From assembly GCF_000715075.1 (NCBI RefSeq), contig NC_134102.1:50105348-50169347 (forward strand): a stretch of 64,000 nucleotides of DNA, in the 5' to 3' direction. Shown here piece after piece: positions 47,308 through 59,660 of this stretch. The position numbers and the translations under genes are program-made. Position 1 is the stretch's first letter. The number at the start of each line of letters is the position of its first letter. The notes beneath the pieces were generated by a model. It searched no databases and was not told the DNA's origin. It saw only the letters and a list, made by a program, of their open reading frames with translations. Origin of the DNA: Nicotiana tabacum. Taxonomy: Eukaryota; Streptophyta; Magnoliopsida; Solanales; Solanaceae.

Positions 47308-48941
47308 TTAGATTGGGAATTAGAATTTTGTCAAGCTTGTTGCTGTTCTGACTAATACAGCCATGGTAACAGATATTTGTCGCGGCAATATATTGGGGTG
47401 ATAGCTGGCTGTGGCTGTCCAAGCATTGATAGAAAAGTTGTCAACTCTGGAAAGCGCCTTAGGGCATCGTTAGGCATCAAGGAAGGAAATGTATGTACTT
47501 AATTGCTGTTGTAATGCTTAACCTAGCTAAGACATCTCCGTCAGAGTTTTTGCAGTATGATGACTAGCATCCATCTGTCTATACTTGTAACAAGATGCAT
47601 TTAGTAGGTTTGCAGTTTCTGCATATTGAGGGGAAGTTGTGAGAGGGCATATGTCAGGGCACGTGAAGATCAAGGTGGTCGAACTGTTGATGTTATGCGT
47701 CTTTTATTGACTTATGGACTTGATCCAATTACTGGTGCTGTGGAGAAAAAAAGAGTTAAGGAATCAGCAAGAAGGCTGCTGAAAGAAATTATGCGTTTCA
47801 GTTCAGAGGAACTCAAACAGAAGTCCACAAACCCTTGGAATCCATCTGTACAAGGTGATCACCAAGAAGAAGGTCAGATCATTGTTCCAACAAAACATGG
47901 TGATTGGATTTGTCCCAAGTAAGTCTAGTGAAATTTGAATGCATTTAAGATTTAAAACTTCCATGTCGTACCAATCCTAAACTTTTCATATATCCTCTTG
48001 ATTTTGTTTCTAGATGCAACTTCTTGAATTTTTCCAGAAATGTCAAGTGTTTACGGTGTAATGGCTTATTTCGCGAAAGACTTAGCAAGCTAAGGGAGGA
48101 GCAGGATAATTTTCCTTTAAAGAAAGGCGACTGGATTTGTTACAAGTAGGAATGTTCTTGGATAACTTTGTGCAGTAAATAGGTTTATATCCTAGTTTTG
48201 CTAGTGTCATTTTGACTTCCAATCACTTGCAGATGCCATTTTATGAACTTTGCAAAGAACACAAGGTGTTTGCAGTGCAAAGAAAAGCCACCTAAACGGC
48301 AGCTTAATCCTGGAGAGTGGGAGTGCGACTCGTAAGCACTTAAACCTTTTTTTTTGGGTCAATGGTAAGTATCAGTATAATGTGTTTTTGTATCCTCCTT
48401 TTTGATTTTAACTCTCTCTGCTCTGTCTCTATTTCCTTGTGTTTTTCCCTTGGTTAGGTGCAACTACATCAATTTCAAAAGAAACATGGTGTGCTTGAAA
48501 TGTGATCACAGACGGCCAAAAGCATCGACTAGTGGTGCAAGTGCTTCCTCTCAATCTGCAATACAAAATAGAAGCATTAGTCGAACACGGCCTTATTTTG
48601 GTGAACTGAATCAAGAAACAAATGAGGGCTTAGATGAATGGGAATTTGTTGAAAGTGACGATGAAGATCATTTTAGCTCAATGTCAGGGAATCAGGAAGC
48701 AAGATTCATTGATTTTCCCGTTTTAGGGGGGAATAGTGAATTGTCTCGAGATGCAAAGAAGCAAGAAAAATGGAAGATGCAGATGGCTGCGAAGAGAAGA
48801 ATCACTGCAAAAGAAACACTAAATGCTGATGAATTCAGGTCTTCTTTTACACCTGATAGAAAGTATTTTCAATATAGTGACGATGAGGAAATGGCCGAGT
48901 GGCTTGAAATGCAGGATTGTATCAGAGCCTGTAAACTCTGA
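45709..48941 (+). CDS. Triple RanBP2-type zinc-finger protein, VAR3/OZ-like (six exons)
   Basis: Proposed exons 45709-46109, 47373-47490, 47608-47918, 48014-48145, 48233-48331 and 48458-48941, all with GT-AG introns, give 1,545 nt and 514 residues. An in-frame stop precedes the ATG. A conserved N-terminal block starts at W81 (WPEWGDLMQKLL) and runs through GCGCPSIDRKVVNSGKRLR to a Cys cluster C175-C178-C184. Three RanBP2-type fingers follow (W-x-C-x2-C-x10-C-x2-C), with cysteines 275/278/289/292, 319/322/333/336 and 352/355/366/369, then an acidic, Trp-containing tail. The layout resembles the plant VAR3/OZ family, whose characterised members act in chloroplast or mitochondrial RNA editing. 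Organelle import is likely but the N-terminal 40 residues are not a decisive transit peptide. It is the only intact host gene seen; expression is unproven. Confidence 0.88.
46716..46822 (+). mobile_element. TS-like SINE remnant in intron 1
   Basis: Reads GAAGCATGGTCAGTGAGACG, then CATATAGCCGATCTCAACTT, GATTGAGGCATAGTTG and a (TTG)n tail at about 46797-46822. This matches the 3' body and TTG tail of tobacco TS-type SINEs. The 5' tRNA-like part was not identified, so it may be truncated. Confidence 0.7.
47244..47302. repeat. (TA)n microsatellite in intron 1
   Basis: About 59 bp of uninterrupted TA dinucleotides, 70 bp before the intron 1 acceptor at 47371-47372. Confidence 0.95.
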
Positions 48942-49183
48942 CCAGTTGTAAGTGTGTTGGAGTACATTATGAAATCTGTGTGCATTATCCAATGTAGCTG
49001 CACACTGCTGTTGTCTGTATCACTAAAAGCTGTGGAAATGCAAAAATAGCTACCGAAAGGCATATAAATGAAGAGGGTCACTACTTTTTAATTAACTGAT
49101 TTGAGCCAATGTGGCGTCCGCTACAATTGAACATGGTGAAGCATACATTAGCGAAATAGTTACAGTTGTATATTCTAGTGTTT

Positions 49184-49345
49184 TAAAAGGCGTTTTTGAG
49201 GCGAGCCCTGGGGCGAGGTGCACCAAAAATTTCCTGAGGCGATGGTGTGGGGCGAAAGTCTCAAGAGGCGTACCCAGCAATTCGGGGCGTACAACCGGGT
49301 GTTTGAGACGCGTTTTTGTAGTGAGGCGTAAGCCCAGAGACTTTT
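49184..49345. repeat. Degenerate GAGGCG-rich repeat
   Basis: Many copies of AGGCG, GGGGCGA and GAGGCG in 160 bp, in an AT-rich neighbourhood. I recall similar sequences as a widespread plant transposon-like repeat, but I cannot name the family. Confidence 0.5.
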
Positions 49346-49759
49346 TCAAATTAAAACAAAATATATTGAATAAGTCCTTCATATAATACACAAATTCTCA
49401 AAAGTCAGCTTGTAATTACTCAAAAGTTTTAAGAAATAATTGAAATGTATTAAATTTAAAACTCAAGACCTTTTTTTATTGAATTGAAGCCTTAATTTAT
49501 GGTCTTTCCCAATTCTTTATCTTGTCCACTAGTCTGCTAGTATCTCCCAAAAGCAATGAATATTCAATTTTTTTTTTTACAAATACAAAGAGAACTTCAT
49601 TCTTCTTCATAGCAGCAAGTTCATCGTTCAAATTGTAGGTTGGTCATCCTTTTTGTTCCTCCATATAAATTTTTTTATTCTTTTCGACTCAAGCTATTTG
49701 TGCTTGTAAGTAGCGTATAGTAGATTATTTTGATTAGTTTTTTGTGGGGATGGAACACA

Positions 49760-49761
<2 letters not shown>

Positions 49762-49790
<29 letters not shown>
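49762..49790. repeat. (TA)n microsatellite
   Basis: About 29 bp of TA dinucleotides. Confidence 0.9.
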
Positions 49791-49793
<3 letters not shown>

Positions 49794-52700
49794 CATATAT
49801 TTATAGTTTTCTTTAATTTTTATATAATTTTACTTGTTTATAAATATTTACTGTAATTATATTATTTTATAAAATATTAAAAATTAAATACCCATGGGGC
49901 TTACGCCCAGAACATGACCTAGTCAATATCATTAAAAGTGGAAGCCCAGAATTAAAAAATTGAATTACATAAATGTCCTTCTAAATCACTTAAATATACT
50001 ATATTATTACTTATTTAATTTAACAATAATATATTAACCTAAAATAATAAAAAATATCAAAGAAGAAAATTGAAGATTTGAGAGGTCGTGTTCCTTTTGT
50101 TTTGTGACCAACCTTACTTTTGAATTCATTTCAACCGTTGGTTACCTTTTTTTTGTTGTTGTTAAATCGTCCATCTTAATCACCACAAAAATACCAAAAA
50201 TAGGAGATATAACTCTATGCACCTACTTAGAATGCAACAACCTTTATTATATGGAGAAAGTAGGATTTCAGTGTAAGCTTATAAAAAAACCTATGATGAG
50301 AGGTAATCTATCTCTCCCTCTCCTATAGAAAATATATCATCATAGAACATCAAAAGTAAACAATTCTATACATGTTCCTATCCAAAAAGAAGGAATTTTT
50401 AGCACTGCTCATTCTGAAAGAAATAAGGTTCATTCTATCCATGTTTAGATTACTCTTAGCTTCTCTACGGAGCTGGTGGCTATTTGTAATCTAAGTCAGA
50501 TTATTGTATTGTAGACCCCGGTAACGATCCAGTCGATCATTTGTATGTATTTGAGCCCCGTTCTCCTATTTAATATTTTCTGTATGTGTGTTTATTGTTT
50601 TGTGACGAGGAGCTTGGGTTGTTTGCTTTGGGAAGTTTTGAGTATGCATTTGGACACTTGTCTCATTTTGGAAGCTTAAATTGCTAGAACTGACCAGGAT
50701 TTGTCCTTTGTGTAAACAACCTCGGATCGGAGATTTGGTGATTCCAATAGATTTGTATGGTGATATTGTACTTAGGTGTATGTTCGGATTTGGATTTGGA
50801 GGTCCCTAGAAGATTTTGGAAAAAATGACACTGTATAGCCGCTCTCAAAATAATAGCCGAAAAATATATATTATTTATATATGTTTTGTATATAGATACA
50901 TTCTGTATGTTATATACAAAAATTATACAAATTTTGAACACTTTTTCGGCTACCGAATATAAATAGTTTCTGGCGCGGACTAAAAGCGTAAGAAGCCCAA
51001 GATTTTGAGCCTATTTGCCGAAATTTGGCGATTGGAAGAATTGGAGTGTTCTTAAGTTTGACCGATAGTTGACTTTAATGTTATCGGGCTCTCAATGTTG
51101 TTTCAAAACTTGGAATGATTTGTTTTGTTGTTTGAAACTTGTGTGCAAAGTTTGGGTGTAATCCGGATTGGTTAGGCTTGAATCGAATGTGTGGTTGGAA
51201 GTTTGGAAGTTCTTGAACTTAAGAGAAGTTCAACTTGTGATTTGAGCACTGATTCTGTCACGACCCAAGACCATGTGATCGACACCCGACATACTATCCA
51301 ACTCAGGTGGACCAACCCGTACAAAAATACCCATCAATATGCCTAATAGATGCATACGAAAGTCATTTTAAAAACACAATCATTTTAAATGATTAAGACC
51401 ATACATGAAATATAATCTTTAAATTCACCATTTTCAATAATTAAAAATACATGAAGATAACAATATTTCTTTCATGCATGCAATATGAATAACTCTCAGT
51501 TACAGCCCAAAATAATAATAACTGTCTATGGAATCTCTATCACACAAGGATAGAATAAATACTTGGGACAAACCCCAACCAAAGAAAGTAAGATCAACAC
51601 GACAGCTACCACGAAATAGAAGTGGTGCCTCGCCATATACCTCAGAAAGAGAGTCATCCTAGCCTCATCCACTAATCAAGTACCACACCTCATCCTAAAA
51701 ACATGTAAAGTAAGCGCTGCCTGGAGAGGCCCCCCTGAGGGTTGAGTACACCACGATGGTACTCAATAAGTATCATAGACTCTCTCTAACTCGAGTTCCT
51801 GGGACAAGGCTTTACAAAACATATGCAACCAATATTTTATATGAAGTGATAAACCATTACACAAGTTCATGCTCTTTATCATTTTAAATTAAAAGACTAG
51901 TAAAATATAAATCATGATACAATCGTTTAAAATATTTATATTAACCCATGATTCTAATAAAATCAAGCAAAACCAATTCAACTTCATTAAGTCATTGAAA
52001 TCACTTTTGGCTCCTTAGGCATATACATAACAAAATTATCTTTTACCTTTTACCGGGAGAACTATACCATCACCGACACAAGAAGGTCAACTAGGTTACG
52101 TACCTAGAGGCAAGAATCATATATCCTACTTGCTCAGGTCGTCTCATCGCAATGCCGAACAAATTGACTCAGTCATACTATTAATAGCACAAAATAGCAC
52201 CTCTCAAGGAGGATATTCTATCATAGTCTATACCACAAAGTGTCCATCTACGCCTACACCGAAACGAGTAGTTTCATGACGACGAATATAATATATTCGA
52301 AGTCAATCTCGGCGAACACAAATAACTTCCAAAACATTTGATACTCCATAAATAGATTCATAATCGAATAGCCTCAAAGTATCTATTTTATCAAGTCATG
52401 ACGTTTATAGTTAATCCAAATCATTTGAATAAAATCAAATAAGATCCTTTCTCATTTCATATTAAGCAATTGACAAAAGGAGATTTCAATCCTTAAATAT
52501 TATACAAGTGCTACGTCGATATATAAAGATTTTAGAAATATAACATTTCTCATTTTATAAAACAAAGGTAAAAGTAGAACTCAAATGTTTAATCTCTTTA
52601 TCATCAACATAAGTTTTTAATAAAACTTATAACATTTGCCTCAAGTGTCATTTGCTAACAAGTTTTTGAAAACAAGATTTTACAAAATAACATGACACCA

Positions 52701-54250
52701 TTTCATGTGCAACACGACTCAAAGACCATGGTAACATCCTTCCCTGCTTGTCCCAACGAGTGCGGATGCACATTTACCAACAATCTCATATATCAAGTCA
52801 AAACATGTGTTTAGAGAAAATCCCTTAAGTAGAGTAAGTTTTAATCAACTTACTTCAAGTCCGAGCTTCAAACTAGTGCTATGATGCTCCAATTCGTTTA
52901 AAATGCTCAAATGCCATCAACAAGTCGATATCCACTATTCCGAGTTCACATATATCATTAACGCATCACAACAATATCAATTAAACTAACTAAGTGCCTA
53001 GCACTTGGTTCCAACTTCACAACTTTCACAAAATTCCTTATTTCACCATTTGAAAGTCAATTCTTGAATGTTAACTCCAATTAATCCATTAAATGTGTTA
53101 TGAAATCTAGTCGTTTCATAAGAAACTCAAAACGACGTCGTTCAAAAAAACCAAACACTATTCATCTTCCCTACCAACAAGCTTTTCAATGTCAAAGCTA
53201 GGGTTCATCTATTCCACTCTTTCAACTACTTTTCCAACTCATAAATAACAGTAAAACTCTCATTTATACACCATAAATAAGTTTCAAGTAGCGAGAATTA
53301 CCTTTAGAAGGAAACCCTAGAAAATCCCTCTCTTGGTGTTCTTGGAGGATTTGGAAGAATCTAACAAATTCCATGGTTGAATCTTATTACTAGTGGTGTT
53401 AATCGATGTCATGACCCCAAAACCCTAACCAGTCGTGATGGCACCTAACACATTTGCTAGGCAAGCTGGACATAACTATAATAAACCATAATAGCAGAAA
53501 TGACAAAAATAACATAAGTCTAAACCCTTAATATAGCAAAATAGTACCAATAAATGATAAATCCCCGAGAATTGATAAATACAGAGTCATGAGCTCTAAA
53601 ACAAAAATACAAGTCTAAATATCCAAATACAATACTGTCTGAAATAAAGACAACAATACATAAGAAAAGAGACGCCAAGACTACGGTCAAGAATGCAACT
53701 CTACCTCATCTCTCGGTGATCAACTCCGATGTATGCCTCAACTACCGATGAATAGGTTCGACACCTGGATCTGTACAATTAAATGTAGAGTGTATGAGTA
53801 CAACCGACTCCATGTACTCAACAAGTATCATAACTAATCTCGGAGATGTAAAAGAAGCAAAAATTATAAATGATACTTGCTATAACCTGTACAGTTTACA
53901 AATTCAACAAGTACAGGAAAATAATGTAATCAAGTCATAAAGCACAGAAGGAACTATCTCTCTGTGTGTGCACAATTACTCAAGTACTCTGCTTCGTCAA
54001 TAATCCAGCATATAAAGATAACATGCAAGTAAATCAGGTAAATAGTTATGAAAATTGCAAGTAAAGATGAAATGCAATAACCAACAACACTTGCTAGATT
54101 TTCTTCAACATTTCCATATCCGTACCAAACCATTGTTCAGTTTTCCTCAAATCCGCGTGTACACCATCAAGAGAGAAACATGAGAGGGTGACCCTAGGGA
54201 GAAGGATCAATATCCACACGCAGCATGACCAATTCAACATGCTATTAGCC

Positions 54251-54435
54251 CGACATGGTCGCAGGATCAATATCATAATCCGCCCTGCGAGGTCACATGC
54301 ATAACAACACTATCCGGCGTGGTCACAAGCATAACAATACAATCCGCCCGGCATTGTAACATGCATAACAACAAAATTCGCCCGACGTGGTCACATCCAT
54401 AACAACACAATCTGCCTGGCGTGGTCATATGCATC
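54251..54435 (-). repeat. Minisatellite of about 34 bp (solo LTR 53407-56427)
   Basis: Five to six copies of a unit containing GGTCACATGCATAACAACAC and CCGCCCGGCGTGGTC, with spacing about 30-34 bp between 54291 and 54423. Confidence 0.8.
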
Positions 54436-55373
54436 CAGTCCAAATCATATCACACATAAGCAAATATACAAGAAGACATGTATATGATCAATGAATATCG
54501 GATCCTGAACTGGTATACGTGACATGCTAAAGTAAGTGTATGCATGTGCAAAGTGTGTTATCATAGCTCAAGCCGGAAATTTCATCACGAAAATAGCAAA
54601 TATCTAGTTCAATAAGGAGATTAGCCTATATGAAATCTCAAAACATTGATCAAATAGCTCACAATAGGGTACAACTATGAGAAACATCACAACTTAATGC
54701 TTAACAATCAATTCAAGGCACGTCATAGCCTGAGCACTACCCCGAGCATGGATAAATACTCCAGTGCTTGCACATGGGCTCAATCCCCACACATATGCAC
54801 ACCCATGGCACGTAGCTATCGCAAATAACTCAGGCAACTAGTGCCTCAACCATGTTTAGGTAAGATATTTACCTCAAGCAAGCCAACTCACTCCTCTAAC
54901 AAGTCATTCCCGCGTGAATCAACCTCCTGACAACCCGAATCTAGCCAAACGAACTTAATATAATCAATAAAAGTCAAAGGAATTGATTCCAAATGATAAA
55001 TCTAAGATATTTAACTAAAATTAAAAAGTCAACCTAAAAACCGCATCTCGGAACCCAACAAAATTTATAAATTCCGAACACCCATTAAAATACGATTCCA
55101 ACCATACAAAAATCACCCAATTCCAATCACAAATCGACTCTCAAATTATCAAATATCACTCTCCAATTACATAGTCCAAAAACCCCCAAATCCCACCTTG
55201 AATCCTCATAAATTAGGTGTAATAATCAATGGGTATCAATATCTAACACCAAAAGTGAGTAAATATCACTTACCCCTTCAATTATGATGAAAATCACTCC
55301 AAAATTCACCCTAGACCGAGCTCCACAATCCCAAAAAAGTGAAGAAACACTAAACCCTCGATGTTACAAGATC

Positions 55374-55735
55374 TGCCAGAAAAATCACATTCGCTATCCA
55401 AAACTCCGCTTCTGCGAGACCTCTTTGCGGTCAAAACCAACAACATGCGAACTCCACTTAAACTTCGACCTACCGCTTAGACGGTCATACTCCTGCTCCT
55501 GTGCATCCGCACCTGCGCATTTGCACATGCGGATCTATTCCGCATCTGCGATCCTAGCTCTATCAGCCACACTCCGCTTCTGCGGACCTTTTCTCACAGA
55601 AGCGCATCCGCTTCTGCGGAATTCTATGCGCATATGCAAAACTCCCCAGGCCAAGCCATTCCCGCACCTACACAACAGATGCCGCACCTGCGGTTCTGCA
55701 ACTGTGGCTAGGCCCTCCACAGGTGCAAAAATACC
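55374..55735. repeat. CpG-rich CGCTTCTGCGGA-type block (solo LTR 53407-56427)
   Basis: Repeated CTTCTGCG, CGCATCTGCG and GCACCTGCG motifs in both orientations. It is the counterpart of the TCGCGA blocks in the other LTRs and causes a spurious 162-codon plus-strand frame at 55284-55772. Confidence 0.75.
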
Positions 55736-57144
55736 AGAACCTACAATTTCTTCTGCAATTCCTCAAGTCTAAATATGATCCGAAACTCATCCGAAACACA
55801 CCCGAGGCTCCGGGGACCCCAACCAAACATACCAACAATACCTAAAGCACAATACGAACCTACTCGAAACCTCAAATCACATCAGACAACAACAAAATTA
55901 TGAATCACACCCAGATTCAAGCCTAATGAAACCAATGAACTTTCAACTTCAAAACTCATGCCGAAACACATCAAACCAACCCAGAATGACCTCAAATTTT
56001 GCATGTATGCCCCAAATGACACAACAGACCTATTCTAACTCCCGGAATAAAAATTTGAACCCGATATCAACAAAGTCAACTCTCGGTCAAACCTGTCAAT
56101 CTTCCAAACCTTAACTTTCCAATTTTTGCCAAAAAGCACCAAACCAACTTACGGGCTTACAAATCTAAATCCGGACATGTGCCTAAGTCCATAGTCACCA
56201 TACTAAGCTATTAGAACCATCAAAACTCCATTCCGGAGTTGTCTACACAAAAGTCAAGCTCCGGTCAACTTTTTCAACTTAAGCTTTCAACCTTGGGACT
56301 AAGTGTCCCAATTCACTTCAAAACCTCTCAGAAACCAAACCAACCATCCCGGAAAGTGAAACATCAAAGAGGCAATAAACTGGAGAACGAGACTACAATA
56401 CCTAAAATGACCAGTCAGGTCGTTACAATTGACTTGAATTAAGTGAAGCCTTAGTCGAAATCCTCTTCCAAAGCCCCAAAGAACTTCCAAACCTTTACCC
56501 CAAATCATCTCTCCCCGGCCTATGGGGTATATATAACCTTCCCAAGTGCGCTGCCGCGTATATGGGACTTGAACGTGCATCTGGGCATGCATTTGGGCCA
56601 GCCGACTTCTTCAGGTGTGCTGCTGTGCAGTTAGGCGCGCATCAGACAATGTTTAGAAAATTGGTCATAAATTTGTGTTCAAAATTCCAAATGACAAACG
56701 GTTTGAACCGTTGGAAACTAAATTTAATGATCTTTAATTTGAAGTTAGGCCATGTGCAACATTGGGCGTCTTTTTTTGTTCAACAATTCTAACTTGTTCT
56801 AAGCTACGTATCCCCACTTCTAAACATCATTATAATCCTTCAAACCATGCAAAATACATGTCCACATATCCAAATGGAATTATCCATAATCGTAGTTATT
56901 GTTATCTTACAAATGATACGCTTAGTGCTTAATGACCTTCTAATAAGGCCTTTAATATTTGAAAATATTCTAGGGTGCTACGGATTCATTGATGTAATGT
57001 TATCGTCTGTATTTAGAGGCTTGGGATAGGTCCGGGTAGTAGTTATGGACTTGATGGCATGATTCGACGGGATCCTAGGTGGCTCGGGTGAGTTTTGGCC
57101 CACCCGAAGCATGTTTGATGTTGTCGATTTTGCTGGTGTTTGGT

Positions 57145-57480
57145 GTGCTTCGCGATCGCGGAGCAAGTCTCGTGATCGCGGAGAAGGACTTTGGAGCTGT
57201 CTGGTTTTGTTCTTCGCATTTGCATATAGAGGTTGGCATTCGCGATGGGTTGTGGCCAGTTGATCATTGCGTTCGCACCTGGTGTGTCACATTCAAGGAG
57301 TAGTGCGGCACGCTGAAGGATAGAATTCGCAATCACGTTTAGTGGGTCTCATTTGCGTAGGCTAGGGCATCTGTGCTTCGCGTTCGTGTGGTCTCTTCTG
57401 CTTTTGCAAAGAGGTTTTTGAGGCAGTGGCTAATTTGTCCTTCACGATCACAAGGGGCCTGTCGCGATCGCGAAGGGTAG
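57145..57480. repeat. CpG-rich motif block (LTR X)
   Basis: TTCGCGATCGCGGAG-like units in both orientations, partly decayed to TTTGCA, ending TCGCGATCGCGAAGGG. Confidence 0.8.
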
Positions 57481-57925
57481 TGTTGGGTAGAATATTTAAG
57501 TTGTCATGTCGGGATTTTAGCCCATTCTCTCATATTCTGAACTCTTTACTTGGAGATGGACGATTTTGCTTGGAAATCTTTATACAAGACTTTAGGGTTA
57601 GTAATTTCTACTCATTTTTGGTATTATTTCAAGAATCTATGTGGTTTAATAACACCCAAAATATGGAATTTTGAGATCAATTTGGGGGCGTTTTTCTTAC
57701 AACTTAAGAGAGTAAAATTGAGGATTTGAGCTATGATATGGACTTGGATATCACACCCCAAACTTGGGGAGGCGAGACTGGAATCCGGTGCCTCACTTGA
57801 CCGAGCGTACCAACCTAAAATCACATAAACAGGACATACAAAACATTTGGATCGACAAGGCCATAACATACAACAATCTGAAGACAGGAAAGATGTAACA
57901 ACATTGATAGGTGGAAACCCCAATA

Positions 57926-57976
57926 CACACACACACACACATATACATACATATATACACACACACACACACACAA
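57926..57976. repeat. (CA)n-rich microsatellite
   Basis: Two CA runs separated by a short ATACATACATATA stretch, inside the solo LTR. Confidence 0.9.
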
Positions 57977-58419
57977 AGACGGGGCTGACAAGGCTACAAC
58001 ATACATCAACATGACAACATCAAGGACAGCAAGGCCATACAGAATATACTAGACATACAATAATCAGTCTACAAGCCTCTAAAAGTACAACATTTGTCAA
58101 ATTGTCTCCTAACTCCGGAAGACACGGATCTTACCAATCGATCGCTGAACACGAGAAACCACCTACTGGGGAGACTTTCAAAATCTCCACCAGGACCTGC
58201 AGCATGAAATACAGTGCCCCCGATAGGACGTCAGTGCGAAAGAATGTATTGTGTATATAAGGCATGAGTGACATATGAAAGAATCAGTAAGTATAGAAGA
58301 GTGCAAGGAACAAATTGGAAGTACACATGCCACAAAAGGCCATCCTCGTCTGAGTATAGCTCAACCGGTATATATATTTACATACATACATACAATAGTA
58401 ACGTCCCCAACTGCAGTGG

Positions 58420-58485
58420 TATCTCTGTACGCACTACCCTCCCCATTCCGGAATATTATATTGGATTTTTTGTTGTTGTTGTGGG

Positions 58486-58486
<1 letters not shown>
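58420..58486 (+). mobile_element. Au-like SINE 3' remnant
   Basis: Reads GTACGCACTACCCTCCCCA, ATTGGATTTTTTG and a (TTG)n tail, as expected at the end of an Au-type SINE. The upstream part and target duplication were not identified. Confidence 0.5.

Positions 58487-58550
<64 letters not shown>
58487..58550. repeat. Compound (GT)n(TA)n microsatellite
   Basis: A GT run of about 24 bp continues directly into about 40 bp of TA, starting at the TTG tail of the SINE-like remnant. Confidence 0.93.
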
Positions 58551-58551
<1 letters not shown>

Positions 58552-59586
58552 CATAAGACAATATATTAAGCCTTATTACTCAATCAGTGACAAAATATTC
58601 AAAATGACGTAAGGTTGTTAGCTTTCTAAACAACATTATGGAAGTTACTTCCAATACATTTATCTTAAAAGTGAATCAAGACTCAATATATATACACTAT
58701 GGAACATCAAACTAGAACAATGTCAAAGGTAAACATATAAACCTAGTTCATATCATAATTGGAGTATCTACAACGAGCCGTTTCATTAAACTTTTCTTTA
58801 GAGAAATTGTTGTTAAGGAAGCTTCATGCCTAAAGGGGTCAAAATGGACAACCATTACATACCTTGATTAGTATCTCTCCAATAAATCACAACAAGATCA
58901 GCTCCTACAAGTTTACTCTATACAAAATGACAACCATACTAGTGTCAAACAACCTGAAAATGTAATGACGAATGACCAGCCCACCAGTCCACCATTATGT
59001 AGCATTTCTACATGCCATTTCTCCTTCCAAACTCCATAAAAATAGTAGCACAAGAGGCAACCCAATAACAACACGAAACAGCCCGTAAAACAGTCCAAAA
59101 CAGTCCATTACAAGTTGAACAACTAGGACTCACGGCTTCCGATCACCATCCCCTGAGTTCTTACTATTATGAAACGAATTTATCCCCCTTTATAGCATAA
59201 AAAAGGGATTAAAGAAGTCAGCATACATGCCTTATTTGGTGAAGAGATCAGTTCCTAACTTGGGTTCTTCAACTCTTAGGTTTTCCTCCAACTAGAACTT
59301 GAAAAGAAGAGAAAATAAGTTAGGGCTTGAGGGAGCTTTTGGAGAGAGCTTTTATGGCTGTCTTTGGGAGTGAATTTTCTGAAATAAAATGAAATATAAA
59401 AGAGGAAAATATGCCCCTTTAATGCGTCCCTTTGTCCGACCCTTTTGGCCAAAAGTTGTGGCCTTTCCTTTTAAGCAAGTAGGTGATGCACCTACTTGTT
59501 ACCTACTTGCTTAATAGGTGATACATGTTGGTTCTTATTCTATTTTAAACATGCATCTCTCCCTCGTTTAATAATTAATACATGTG

Positions 59587-59660
59587 TCAAGTAGCTCAAG
59601 CAAGAAGGACGGGTATGTAAGTAGCTCAAGCAAGAAGGACGGGTATGCAAGTAGCTCATT
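59587..59660. repeat. Two-copy 35-bp tandem repeat
   Basis: AGTAGCTCAAGCAAGAAGGA followed by CGGGTATGTA/CA occurs twice in tandem, within the solo LTR. Confidence 0.85.

Larger units (their letters stand above)
48942..50509. other. 3' flank of the zinc-finger gene, no further gene seen
   Basis: The first 150-200 bp are probably 3' untranslated sequence. A GC-rich, GGCG-repeating stretch lies at 49184-49345 and a (TA)n tract at 49762-49790. The rest is AT-rich with no convincing frame; short open frames here lack codon structure or homology. Confidence 0.6.
53407..56427 (-). mobile_element. Solo LTR (minus) nested in the solo LTR at 51256-56982
   Basis: 3,021 bp. The minus strand starts TGTAACGACCTGACTGGTC, like LTR A, and ends GGTCATGACA. 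Target duplication ATCGA (53402-53406) and ATTGA (56428-56432) differs by one CpG-to-TpG change. Contains a minisatellite (about 54251-54435) and a CpG/CTTCTGCG-rich block (about 55374-55735). Confidence 0.85.
51256..56982 (-). mobile_element. Solo LTR (minus) in LTR X, itself interrupted
   Basis: Plus strand opens TGTCACGACCC (minus-strand end GGGTCGTGACA) and closes GGGTGCTACG. It is flanked by a perfect GATTC duplication (51251-51255, 56983-56987). Without the nested solo LTR it is about 2.7 kb. No internal retrotransposon region is present, so it is a solo LTR left by recombination. It has no coding content. Confidence 0.8.

Noticed and set aside
47044..47422. Frames on both strands through the TA tract
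   Set aside because: They are intron 1 sequence and (TA)n translation; the predicted exon 2 uses a different frame with good homology.
49111..49386. 91-codon plus-strand ORF
   Set aside because: It is formed by the GGCG-rich degenerate repeat and lacks any conserved domain.
55284..55772. 162-codon plus-strand ORF
   Set aside because: It runs antisense through the solo LTR at 53407-56427 and its CTTCTGCG-rich block; it has no start context, splice signals or recognisable domain.
57624..58612. Several open frames with Cys/Val/Tyr/Ile repeats
   Set aside because: They are translations of CA/GT/TA microsatellites and not coding.
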